From Penium margaritaceum (Eukaryota > Streptophyta > Zygnematophyceae > Desmidiales > Peniaceae), in the NCBI GenBank assembly GCA_023375785.1, contig SZWC01002443.1, forward strand, positions 157,355 through 221,354: 64,000 nt of DNA, read 5' to 3'. Below the pieces are notes generated by a model that worked only from the letters and a program-made list of their open reading frames with translations, was not told the DNA's origin and did no database searches. Position numbers and translations under genes: made by a program. Position 1 is the first letter of the stretch. Every line of letters starts with the position of its first letter. This document shows positions 18,301 through 28,243 of this stretch, one piece after another.

Positions 18301-21052
18301 CACGCTCCTTCACCAAGCTTGGTGTCTTCCACAACCTCTCCGCTCCCGCCACCCCCCAGCAGAACAATGTCTCGGAGCGCTGGAACCACACCATGGAGGA
18401 CGCGGTCCGCGCCATGCGTGCCAATAGCGCCATGCCTGAGGCATTTGTCTTTGAGGCCATGGCGTACATGACCTGGGTCTGGAACCGCATTCCACACAGC
18501 CCCCTCCCCGGTCACCGCATGCCCTACGAGCTGTGGTACGGCCGTCATGCCGATCTGCGCCTGGCCTATGTTTGGGGCTCCTTTGCCTATGTCTGGTTCA
18601 CACCGGAGCAGCAAAGAGAGCAAGCTTTCTCTGCGGGGTCGCATCTGCGCCTTCGTTGGTGTGGCCCCACGGTCGAAGGCCTGGCTGTTCTGGGATCCTG
18701 ACAGGCGTCGCATCGTGGAGTCACGCAACGCTCTCTTCTTCGAGCACCTCGTGTTTCGCGACCTTGCTCGCATCCACGCTCTTCGCGCTGCCCATGCCCC
18801 TAGGTGTCCTAGGCCATGTCGTGTGGGGGAGGTGCCTGTCACGGTTGGCTCAGTGTCCCCAGCCAGTGTGGTCACTCTGTCGCTGTTACCCAAGGGGCTG
18901 TCCCCAGAGGCAATGCCCATCGACACCTCCAGCCCCATCCCGTCTGTGGCTCGCTCTCCCGATCCTGACTTTACGCTCTCGCCCGCGTCCGAGTTTGCGT
19001 CCGCGTCCGCATCCGCGTCTGAGGCCGTACCCGATCCTCAGTCCATGTCAGCGTATGAGACCCTACCTGATCCTGCGCTCGTGTCCGTGTCTGGCTCTGA
19101 GCCGTCTTTGCCTCCGGTCTGCCGTGGATCTATACTCGGCCACTGAGGCCGTGCCATCCTCTATTGACGCGCCTACCGTGCAGTTCTCCCCTGCATTGGA
19201 GTCGGTAGCGGCCCCTGCTCCTGCCCTATCAGACCCCTACACACGGGCACCCGACGGACCCACGAGCCCCACGCGTAGCGTCGTCAGTGTCGACCTTGGC
19301 ACGAAGGCCCTTGGCCTGAGTGCTCGCGGCCTCACGAAGGTTGACCCTGGCTGTACCACTGGAATGGTACTACTTGCTCATGAGCGCGGTCTCGCTTGTG
19401 ACGCCGCTGAGTCCATGGTGACAGTCAACCCTCCCTCTTCGGCGTATGGCCTGGCCACATGCAGTGCACCACCGTTGTCTCCTGATCCCACCAGTCTTCC
19501 TGAGGCCTTGTCAGCCCTCGACGCTGAGTAGTGGCGAGCTACCTGCCAGGCAGAGCTCGATGCCATCCGAGAGCACGACCTCTTTGAGTTGGTGGACTTG
19601 CCGAAGAACCGCAAGGCCATCAAGGCCAAGTGGGTTCTACGTAAGAAGCTCAAACCAGACAATACTGTGGAGCGCTACAAAGCCCGCCTGACAGCAAAAG
19701 GCTTCTCCTAGGTCCCTGGTGTGGACTACACCGAGACCTTAATCCCTGTTGGCAGGATGATGATCACGCTCACGCTGCTAAGCCAGGTGGCCGAGCATGA
19801 CTGGGAGCTCCATCAGATGGATGTCAACAACACATTTCTGAACGAGGACCTTGAGGAGGAGATTTACATGGTCCAGCCACCCGGCTTTGAGGATGGTACT
19901 GGTCGTGTGTACCGACTGCGGCACGCCTTGTACGGCCTGAAGCAGTCACCTCGTTGCTAGAATCAGGAGATCATCAGCACGCTGAGACACGCTGGGTACG
20001 TTCAGAGTGATGCTGACCCATCCCTGTTCCTCTCACAGTTCCCAACACTGCTCGTTGCCATCCTCGTCTACATGGACGATCTTCCAATCTCCTCTCCCAA
20101 CCTGGGAGCAGTGAACACTGCCAAGGCCGTTCTCTCTTCAGCCTATAAGATGAAAGTCCTTGGCGAGGCCTCTGTCTTTTCGGGGATGGAGATCGTATGC
20201 GATCGTGTCCGCCACACACTCCGCGTCCATCAGGCACGCTGCGCAGAGGCTGTGGGGGAGCGCTATGCTGATATCCTCATTGCCGTCCGCACGGCCTCCA
20301 CGCCCATGACCCCTGAAGGGCAGGCCACCCTGAAGGTGGATGATCCAGCCGACCTGGGGGAGCTAGTCGACGTGACCCTATTCCTGCGAATCATCGGCTC
20401 GCTGATGTACCTGGCCACCACGACACGGCCCGAAATTGCCTTCACTGTCAACCTACTCACCCAGTTCTTGTAGGCTCTACGCCAACGAACACCGGAGGCA
20501 CTAGTCCGCTGTGTGCGCTACATCCTGTTCACTGCACGCTTTGGCCTGTGCTTCCACGAGCAGGTGCCCGTTGTGCTCGATGGGTACACAGATAGTGACT
20601 AGGCGTGGAGTCCAGATGGCAAGAGCCACACCAGCTACATCTTTCTCATTGGAGGCATCTCGGTGTCGTGGAGCAGTGGGAAGCAGGACTGCATAGCATG
20701 CAACACAGCGGAGGCAGAGTATGTTGCTCTGGGCACCGATGCAGCTGAGTGTGTCTGGCTTGTCCGTTTGGTACATGAATTGCGTTAGTCCATTTCCCCC
20801 GTGGCCCTTCAGTGTGACAACTTGAGCGCAGAGGCAATCGCCAAGAACTCTGGTGTGTTTCATGCATGCACAAAGTACATCAATGTCAAGCACCACTTTG
20901 TGCGTGACCTGGTTGACCGTGGTGAGATCCGAGTCATCCACGTGGGTAGTAACAGGCAGTGCACGGATTTTCTGACCAAGGCTCTGGGTTGTTCGAAGGT
21001 TCATGTGGCCACTCGTTCCGTGGGACTCTACCCCATTCCTGTTGCAGGTTGA
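15400..21052 (+). pseudogene. Copia C Gag-Pol, TAG-riddled
   Basis: Starts ATG at 15400 (MPKQAPG), followed by a Gln tract interrupted by TAG. Gag runs to the knuckle CFNCGGDHRYPDC (CX2CX3HX4C) near 16943. The protease motif is WVVDFGATHYMT at about 17450-17480, so the DSG triad is DFG. Integrase zinc region HRRLCDVH...CAEGK; core Asp in VHSDLMDPLP, Asp in RSDRGGEY, Glu in NVSERWNH. RT has YMDD at 20069-20080, and RNase H ends with TGA at 21050. In-frame stops are TAG at 16497, 16650, 19529, 19709, 19958, 20471, 20600 and 20786, plus 15505-15601 (seven), 15716 and 15776. Frameshifts lie near 15640, 15800-15960, 17820 and 18650, and between 18547 and 19150. All domains are present but the element is inactive. 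Confidence 0.93.
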
Positions 21053-21162
21053 CTCCTCATGTGCCACCTTGCGTGTGCTTCACTTACTACCTGCAGCATT
21101 TGAGTGTTTCTTGCCTTGTACAGCGTTAGTGTCTGTATGTGCATGGACGTGTATCGCCCTCC

Positions 21163-21175
21163 GGTCATGGGGTAG
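21163..21175 (+). other. Polypurine tract of Copia C
   Basis: GGTCATGGGGTAG directly precedes the 3' LTR start TGTTG. It corresponds to the Copia A tract. Confidence 0.65.
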
Positions 21176-21657
21176 TGTTGTTGTGTGTGTCGTACTCGGC
21201 TTGCGGTGACCCCTCAGCTCATGTACATTCACATGCAGATCCCTGACATGGTTACGGTGGCAGAAGATCGACAGCCAGACGGGTGTCCAGAAGACCTTTT
21301 CCTTGTTTAGATTTGTGTTGTGGGATAGTACGCAGGCGTGCAGCCTATCAAGACATAGCTCTTGTCGATGCGGCCGTCCTGGTTCAGACGGCTCGTCGTT
21401 CTGACGTGTCTGTAGGGAGTTAAGCCCAAAACCGTGTTCTTGTCACTGTTTTGTCTTGCTAGAAATTGTGCGCCCATGTGCACTGCGTGTGTGTGCACCC
21501 ACTAGGTTAGAGACACTACTTAGGTTGTCTAGGCCTCAGTTGTTATCTCTCTTTGCACATTTGCTTGCAGCCAGACGCGTTGATGCGTCGTGCTAGTCAG
21601 ACCCTTGCAGTTGATTTCTACCCTACTGCCTAGTACCTGCTTGCACACATTCTGACA
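21176..21657 (+). repeat. 3' LTR of Copia C
   Basis: 482 bp from TGTTGTTGTGTG to CATTCTGACA, closely similar to 13948-14420. The visible differences show that some time has passed since insertion. Confidence 0.92.
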
Positions 21658-22013
21658 CCTAGACCAGTGTTGTGGCACCCTTGGAGCAGCATGCGGCCGT
21701 TCCGGTTCAGACGGCTCGCCTGTCTGACGTGTCTGCAGGGAGTTATGCCCAAAACTGTGTTTTATTCACTATTTCGTCCTTCTAGAAATTGTGTGCCCAT
21801 GTGTAGTACGTGTGTGTACACCCACTAGGTCAGAGACACTACTTAGGTTGTCTAGGCTTCAGTTGTTATCTCTCTTCGCACATTTTCTTGCAGCCAGACG
21901 CGTTGATGCGTCGTGCTAGTCAGACCCTTGCAGTTGATTTCTGCCCTACTGCCTAGCACCTGCTTGCACGCATTCTGACACCTAGACCAGTGTTGTGGCA
22001 CTCTTGGAGCAGC
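21368..22013 (+). repeat. 323-bp tandem duplication of LTR end plus Gypsy flank
   Basis: Unit 1 is 21368-21690 and unit 2 is 21691-22013, both 323 bp. Each begins ATGCGGCCGT inside the LTR and runs through the LTR end into 33 bp of Gypsy flank (CCTAGACCAGTGTTGTGGCA...). A third ATGCGGC follows at 22014. The short ATGCGGC present both in the LTR and in the flank explains the breakpoints. Confidence 0.88.
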
Positions 22014-25000
22014 ATGCGGCGGAGCTCATTGTTCGGGGTAACGACCACTTGGCGAGTGAACCGTCAGCGCCAGTAGAGTGCGTCGTACCAGAATTTAACC
22101 TTGATGTATCCGCCATGCTGGTCATAGTCTCATGTGAACAACTGTTTGAGATACGGATCTTGTTGTAGCTCTAGCATTTCTGCCTCAGCTATTAGATCTG
22201 GTCGGGGACTGAGCACGTATGCCGGGTTGGTTTTACCCGACCAGTACTCACTATCGCAGTCGAACCCGAATTCGAGGAATTCCATCCATCGGGTTTGACA
22301 TCAACTGAGGTTTGACTGCGTCTTCAAATATTTTAGCGCATGGTGGTCGGTGCGCACGATGCATCGGCAACACTATAGATAGCACCACCATGTCTTAAAT
22401 GCATGCACGACGGACAACATCTCCTTCTCGTGTACGGCATAGTTGAGTTCCGGTCTGCAAAGTTTTCTAGACATGTATGCGACTGGTTCTTCGTTGCCAT
22501 GGTCTTGTAGGAGGACCGCGACAATGGCTCGATCTGAGGCGTCCGTACCCATGACAGAGTCGAGCGTTGGTTTGGCTAATCATAGGGCTGGCGTCGAGGT
22601 AAGAGTGTTCCGCAAAGCCGTGAACGCTTCTTGTTTGCTATCTCCCCACCGTCACTCATTTTCTTTTTGAGTGAGGTCGGATAGATGCGCTAACGCTCGG
22701 GCGTAATCCCGTAGGAAACGCCAGTAGTAATTACAGAAGCCAAGAAAAACTTGGACGTCTCAAACGTTGATCGGCGTCGGCCAATCAGCGACTACTGCCA
22801 CTTGTTGTCGATCCATGGTGATCCGTCTGTCGTTGATGCCGTGACCCAAAAACTCGATCGAACGGCGATTGAAGTCACATTTTGAGAGTTTTCCTATAAA
22901 ATCCTCTCTTTGTAAAATTTTGAGAACTTTCCAAAGGTGTCCATCGTGCTCTTGCGGGATGCGGTTGTGCACCAAAATGTCGTCGAGATACACCACGACA
23001 AAATCGTCGAGATATGGATGGAAAATGTTGCTTATCGCCACCATGAACGTCATCAGGGCATTTGTAATTCCGAATGGCATTACCATGAACTCAAAATGCC
23101 CGGAGCGAGTTCAGAACGCCGTTTTCTTGATGTTGGCGTTTGCCACGCGGATGTCGTGATAATTGCTACTTAAGTCGATTTTGGTGAAAATTCGAGCCCC
23201 TCGGAGTTGGACAAAAAAATTGTTGGCTCGGGGAGACGGTAGCCGTTCTTGATGGTAGCATCATTCAACGCCCGGTACTCCACGCACATTCGCATTTTGC
23301 CAGTTTTCTGTTTCACGAACAGCACAGGTGACGGCATATGGGGACGTGGATGGACGGATGAACCCCTGACCGAGCATCTCGTTGAGTTGATTTTTCAACT
23401 TGGTCAGTTCGTGTTCGCTCTTCTGATAGGCTCCTTGAGCTGTGGGTCCGCTACCCAGTTTTAACTTAATGCGATGGTCGATGTCCTGTTGAGGTGGTAG
23501 GGGTTTTGACATTCGCTGGGGAAAATGTTTGCAAACTCATAGATGAGTTGTGTGAAATCCTCGGGTACCATCACAATCTTTCTTCATGCCGATGAGGTCG
23601 ATGAGGCCGATGACGATGATGAGTCAGCTACTGCCATTTCCATTTCCTCTATTGGCTCGAGATGTATGAGCCATGCACGAGCTCCTTGCCCTCTGCAGTA
23701 CTTGGCCATGTTGAGTGGTATCAACTGCACAAGTTGACGCTTTCCGGGTGTCACGGCTTCCTGTTCTGCTTCCACCTGTACTGATTCAACGGTCGTCTTT
23801 CAACCCACATGTGGAAGGTGTCCCTTGGCGCCGTTGATCTCCACATAGACGTCGTCGCAATTCTAGTCAACCTGCGGATTGTGTGGGCTTAGGAAATCTC
23901 GTCCCACAATGATTTTATGGTCACTCATTGGACAGGATCTCCAAACTGTTACATCTCGTAGATCTCCCACTTGTAGTCGTTGCGGTTCTTGAAGTCTCCG
24001 TATGTACAATCTCCCGTCGATGGTTTTTCATTCAAACACCCCTGGTTCAGTCTGCAAACCGAGCTTGCGGACCATATCATTCCTTACGAGACTGTGAGAA
24101 TCTCCTCAATCCAATAGTGTAGGTATCCTTTTGCGACATTTGCATCCTCGAGGTTGAACCCTTAGCAGTATCACGGGTTGGTTTTCCTCGTACCCCTTTT
24201 CATAAACCCTCTGTGGTGTTGTAGACCGTTCAGATGGACAATCGTTTGGCGCAGATTGCTCCTCACGGACAAGAGTCGCTCTTTTCATTCATGCCCTTTG
24301 CCATTTCCCAACTCATTTTTCTATGCCCCCCCCCCCCCCCTTTTGGCCTACTGCTTGCTTCGGTAGTTGCGAGCGATGTTTATGAATTTTTCGCAGTTGT
24401 AGTAGGTACGCGTATCTCTCTGGTTGATGGCGTCCACCTCTATCGGAGTTGAGGAGTCCCTTGACATCCTTTTTTTGTTTCCATGGTAATTGTGGTTGGG
24501 AGGTCGCCGGCCGTAGTATTCTTGGATCTGACCGTTGTAGCCTGCATTGTCGATCCTTTCTGCTGCTGCGATTATCCTTGGTACGTCGTTTTGGATGCCA
24601 AAAATGGCAATCGCTCGTCGGATGTCTCGTTTGAGGCCATTGTTGTAGTGAAACAGTGCTCGTCGGGGGTAATGATTTCGTGGAATCTTCGTGTATACTC
24701 TGTCACGCTGGACTGATGACGAAGATGCTGGAGCTTGTACCGAGCATCAGACTTCTCATTAATTTGTCCAAATCGTGAAAGAATTGCACGAGAAAATTCA
24801 TTCTAGTCGGTTGGTGGTGCCAGCACGTCTTGCCATTGTGGGTTGATCTGCTCCAAGGGTAGAACGCCTGCGGTCGGTGATATGAGACGGGCACCGTCGA
24901 CTGTTGATGAGGCCCCGTCGTTCTCCTGCTACCGTTGGATGACCTTTAGATCGGACCACCAACTTAGTTCTATGCCACACAAAAGCACAGCCGGGAGGTC

Positions 25001-25572
25001 ATTCTTTTTTCGTTCGTCGTTGACCCCAGTAGCGGTGCATCTCCAAACTCGTCAGCCACATCCAAAATGTTGGTCCTTTGGAATTCGCTGGATCAAATGG
25101 TTCTTATGGGGCTGGGCGAATTTTGGGTTCGTTCGAGAGTTGGGTATTTCTCTCGACAAGCACCACTTCCTGTGCACTTGCGTTGCGAAGAGCCTCCATT
25201 GTGACATTGAGTTGTTAGAGCAGATGGTTGTTGATGCCCTCGAGCGCAGAGATACGGTTTGCCAGTTCCTCATTGATCCGCGCCTTTCGTTCGGTGCCAC
25301 CTATTATTTCTGCTGTCGAGGTCGAGGCTATTGGTAGGGACAGTTGGCTTACCGCCGTTGGATCCGTGACCTGATTGGTCTTCGAAGCCATAGGGGTTGA
25401 TCCAGCTGGTGCATAGCCTGCCACGCCAGCGTTCTTTGCCACTTGAGGGTTTGCGTGCATCGGCACGTTCTGCTCCTCCATCACCGAAGAGGTTGCCAAA
25501 GACCTGGTGTTGGTCATCGGGTGCGCTCGCTCGCCTCACGTCGTAGTCGCAAAGTCGAAGAAGTCTTGACAT
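22014..25572 (-). pseudogene. Gypsy 1 Gag, protease, RT and RNase H
   Basis: Minus strand, from right to left. Gag near 25570-24700 contains RISALEGINNHLL (coiled-coil-like) and SVTEYTRRFHEIIT, the end of the retrotransposon Gag fold. A ruined zinc knuckle YYNCEKFINIARNY lies near 24400. A linker and protease region is at about 23560-24110. RT N-terminus [20 protein letters not shown] at about 23350-23400. RT core MPFGITNALMTF and YLDD at 22979-22990. RNase H TDASDRAIVAVLL ... VAYMSRKL ... HEKEMLSVVHAF at about 22380-22560. The integrase zinc-domain start NNELRRMLLQECHNT is at 22020-22070. Numerous stops and frameshifts; the frame continues left of Copia C at 13942. Confidence 0.88.
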
Positions 25573-25648
25573 GCGAAATGCGCTGACAGCTTGTGTGAGG
25601 TAATCATCCAGATGAGCAAAGTAGTCGGATGCCTCTCCAGCACCGCTA

Positions 25649-25661
25649 GGCCCTCATACCA
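25649..25661 (-). other. Primer-binding site of Gypsy 1
   Basis: Minus strand TGGTATGAGGGCC, two bases after the LTR, 11 of 13 bases matching the complement of initiator tRNA-Met. Confidence 0.7.
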
Positions 25662-25663
25662 AG

Positions 25664-26217
25664 TGTTATGCCGAACGGAGCGTAGATGGTGAACACGTAG
25701 AAGTTGCGAGGCAAAAAACGGTTTACATATTGGGACACTTGAGCAATTTTTTATAAACGGTAAGTGTACTTTGATTAAAAGTGTCGAAATGATCGAACAT
25801 ATTTGTATACAAGTGTCGAGTTACGAATGAGGTATATTCGGGGACGTTGGGTCGATCGTCGGGTGACGCGTGTGGAGTCGTGTCGTGAGTGGTCGAATTC
25901 GAGAAGCTCCGCTGAGAAGTTGGGGGGCTTTGAGGATCGACGGCGAAGATGCGAGATGCATCTTTATAAATCGAGATATGTCTTGATGTGTGTAGAAGTC
26001 GACCAAAAGGTCGTGACACTTATTTCGATGATTCTCAAAAGTGGTCAGAGTTGTCAGAAAGAGCAAGAAGGTTCGCCCGGGGGCGAGGGGACTTGGCCGA
26101 ATCGCCCTCAACCGTGGGAGTGAAAAGTGAGGTATCGACGTGCGGTGGGCTATTTTTATAATGATGGAAGTGTCCACTCGGAAAGATTAGGGACTCATGT
26201 ACGTCTGGTACGTAAAA
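25664..26217 (-). repeat. 5' LTR of Gypsy 1
   Basis: Aligned with 12215-12720. On the + strand it starts TGTTATGCCGAACGG and ends CTGGTACGTAAAA, where the other copy has GTACATAACA. The end has mutated away from CA. Confidence 0.85.
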
Positions 26218-26722
26218 TCCACCATCCAATTCAACAAATACGTGATGGCTCCAGAATCAAAGAAAAACAATAATTTTAATATTATCCTGAAAAGAATCAA
26301 CTTGCACTATTACGACGATGAGGTCTTTGTTGTTGGTAGTTGTTATTACACAAAGTGAAACGTGGATGGTTCAAAAGTAGACGGAGCTGAGTAGAATAAT
26401 GTGTAAGAAATTGGATGGACTTGGATTCCTTGAGGAATCATGAAGTATAATTCCATGGTAAGTTCTGAAACAGTCAAAAACACATGTATAATAACACCGA
26501 CAACAATGAGGTAAACTTGGTTTTTGAGCGTTCAATTTGAATGACACCTGAGATTTCTCTTCGTGAGAGGGTAATTCAAAGAAAGTCGAAGGGTTATAAG
26601 AATATTGAGGTGTGGCTTTATAATAGTCTATCGTTGTCAATAAGTTGACTAAACAATACTGAAACTTCAATGCAATTCGTGATATTTATAACAAAACTGA
26701 CAAAAGTGGTGACAAAATTCTA
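26218..26722. other. AT-rich spacer, no gene seen
   Basis: Lower GC than its surroundings. No recognisable protein in any frame and no LTR signature. Before the Gypsy 1 insertion it was probably contiguous with the sequence left of 12215. Confidence 0.5.
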
Positions 26723-27308
26723 TGAAACTTCCTAGCCATTTTGGCAATACTGTCTAGTCAGCTACGCACTAACATGCAATGTAGGTGCAAGAAACAATAA
26801 GGGTTGTGTTAGAAAGACGCATAGAGGCTCATAAGCTTCAACAGCAGAAGATGTAGAGAGTTATGGCAAATGACAGGCACGCATCATAAACAACTCGAGC
26901 ACACGGTGGGTGACACGCAATAATGTTCAGTTTGCCCAAAAAACTTGGCTTAAATCCATTGCTTTGGTTGTGGCTTTGTGCACAGGCATCCGAATGCAAA
27001 ACCGCTTCAACCTTTGGATGCACGCTCTTGAGCCAAACAAAATCACTTTAAAGCGCAAAAAATGAAAATCAGGCTCAAAAGCCTGTCCACTGAGAAAATC
27101 TTCACCATTGCAGAAAAGCTACAAAAGGCCCCAACAAGCACCTGGGATGTTGTGGCAACTACGCGGCAGCTACTCATGGGTTGGCCACCATTCGACTGTC
27201 CTCCAGCGCAAGAAAGTTCTGCATTATGTATCTGCATGAGCATTGACACGGCCGAGTGGTCATAGTTGCTAGAGTTGATCTCTGGCATACATGTACATCT
27301 TAAACAGC
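26723..27308 (-). repeat. 3' LTR of Copia F, main piece
   Basis: On the + strand it begins TGAAACTTCCTAGCC and runs to ACAGC at 27304-27308. It matches the other Copia-II LTRs: GCTTCAA near 26836, the stretch AAAATCTTCACCATTGCAGA, the block CCCCAACAAGCACCTGGGATG at about 27130, and GACACGGCCGAGTGGTCAT at about 27246. The first 44 bp of this LTR lie at 36822-36865, beyond the insertion. Confidence 0.7.
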
Positions 27309-27428
27309 AAAGGACCTCTAGTGGTGAGCGAACAATAACAACGCCAAAATTTGGTTAAGACTGGAATGCGCAGATTAAATAACAAGGAGAAGAGTACGAT
27401 GAGCCCCACTGAGAGCTTAAGTACTAGG
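27309..27428 (-). repeat. Beta element copy 3, distal piece
   Basis: On the minus strand it contains GTACTTAAGCTCTC and GGGGCTCATCGTACTC, matching beta copy 1 at about 6105-6140. CTAGG at 27424-27428 is one half of the Copia B target duplication. ACAGC at 27304-27308 equals 36822-36826 and is the beta target duplication. Confidence 0.75.
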
Positions 27429-28080
27429 ATTTGGTGGTGGCAACTGCCAGTTTAAGGATTCTAGCATGCAAGAGAACACGCTAGAGCCATGGCAGTATTG
27501 ACGTCAAGGAGATATAATCCTTATATGTGAAAGTAGCAAGAGTGAACAAGAAGAAACGGAAGACACAAGAGATCGATGTGATGGCATCCGTTCGAACGGG
27601 CTACCCATGCATGGGTGGCCCGGTCGACCGGACACCCGACCACCGCCCCGGAGTCGAACCGAACTGGCCGGCAAACAGCCGTCGTGGTTTTGTCACACTC
27701 TGGTATAACCGAGAGTGTGGCCTCGCAAGATCAACAACCTGGTTCTTAACACAAACAACCCTATCTAGGCAAGCATGTCAACATAGATAGAACCACATCG
27801 ACCACAATTGTATGTGGATGCATGTCTCCCTATACGTGACTCTCCAATATTAGCTAAGCAAATGCTACTCACACCATGCCAAAACCAGCAATTATGCTCT
27901 CAGGCACAACTGGACATGATGGAGCTCACGCCAATCTTGCACCCGGCTGAGATGCCAATGATGCATGGTCCACCATGTGTGCACCTTGAGCTTCAATTCA
28001 GTTTAGTCACCTGCAGCGATGCTGTGTATACATGGACAGAGTCAAGAGGTCACTTGCGTGTCTTACAGTCACAATCAACA
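27429..28080 (-). repeat. 3' LTR of Copia B
   Basis: On the + strand it runs from about TGGTGGCAACTG to CACAATCAACA. It aligns over its whole length with 35572-36209 (shared TTCTAGCATGCAA, TGTGGATGCATGTCTCCCT, CATGGTCCACCATGTGTG). The first few bases are altered relative to the other copy. Confidence 0.9.
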
Positions 28081-28096
28081 CTTCCCTATGACCCAC
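28081..28096 (-). other. Polypurine tract of Copia B
   Basis: Minus strand GGGTCATAGGGAAG lies next to the LTR start TGTTGATTG. It resembles the Copia A and C tracts (TCATGGGG). Confidence 0.6.
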
Positions 28097-28243
28097 ATAC
28101 GACCACCCCTCACAACAGTGTGAGCATGACAACACACAACCACATCAACGACAGTGACTGAAAAGGATTATGCACATCAACCAGGGACAGAACATGCACG
28201 TAGCAGAACAAAAACATGCAGATCATTCTTGATCATTCCACTG

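Larger units (their letters stand above)
13943..21662 (+). mobile_element. Copia C, complete LTR retrotransposon nested in Gypsy 1
   Basis: Two LTRs (13948-14420 and 21176-21657), a perfect tRNA-Met primer site, leader, gag-pol and polypurine tract are all present. Flanks CCCAG (13943-13947) and CCTAG (21658-21662) look like a target-site duplication with one change. Gypsy coding sequence resumes beyond. It belongs to the same broad family as Copia D, F, G and H. Disabled by many TAG stops and several frameshifts. Confidence 0.92.
12215..26217 (-). mobile_element. Gypsy 1, chromovirus-type LTR retrotransposon, split by Copia C
   Basis: Minus-strand Ty3/gypsy element. The 5' LTR is at 25664-26217 and the 3' LTR at 12215-12720; they are recognisably similar (both begin on the + strand TGTTATGCCGAAC). 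Flanks TACAC (12210) and TCCAC (26218) look like a target-site duplication with one change. Gag, protease, RT, RNase H, integrase and chromodomain follow in gypsy order, interrupted in the integrase zinc domain by Copia C. Many stops and frameshifts make it non-functional. Confidence 0.9.
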
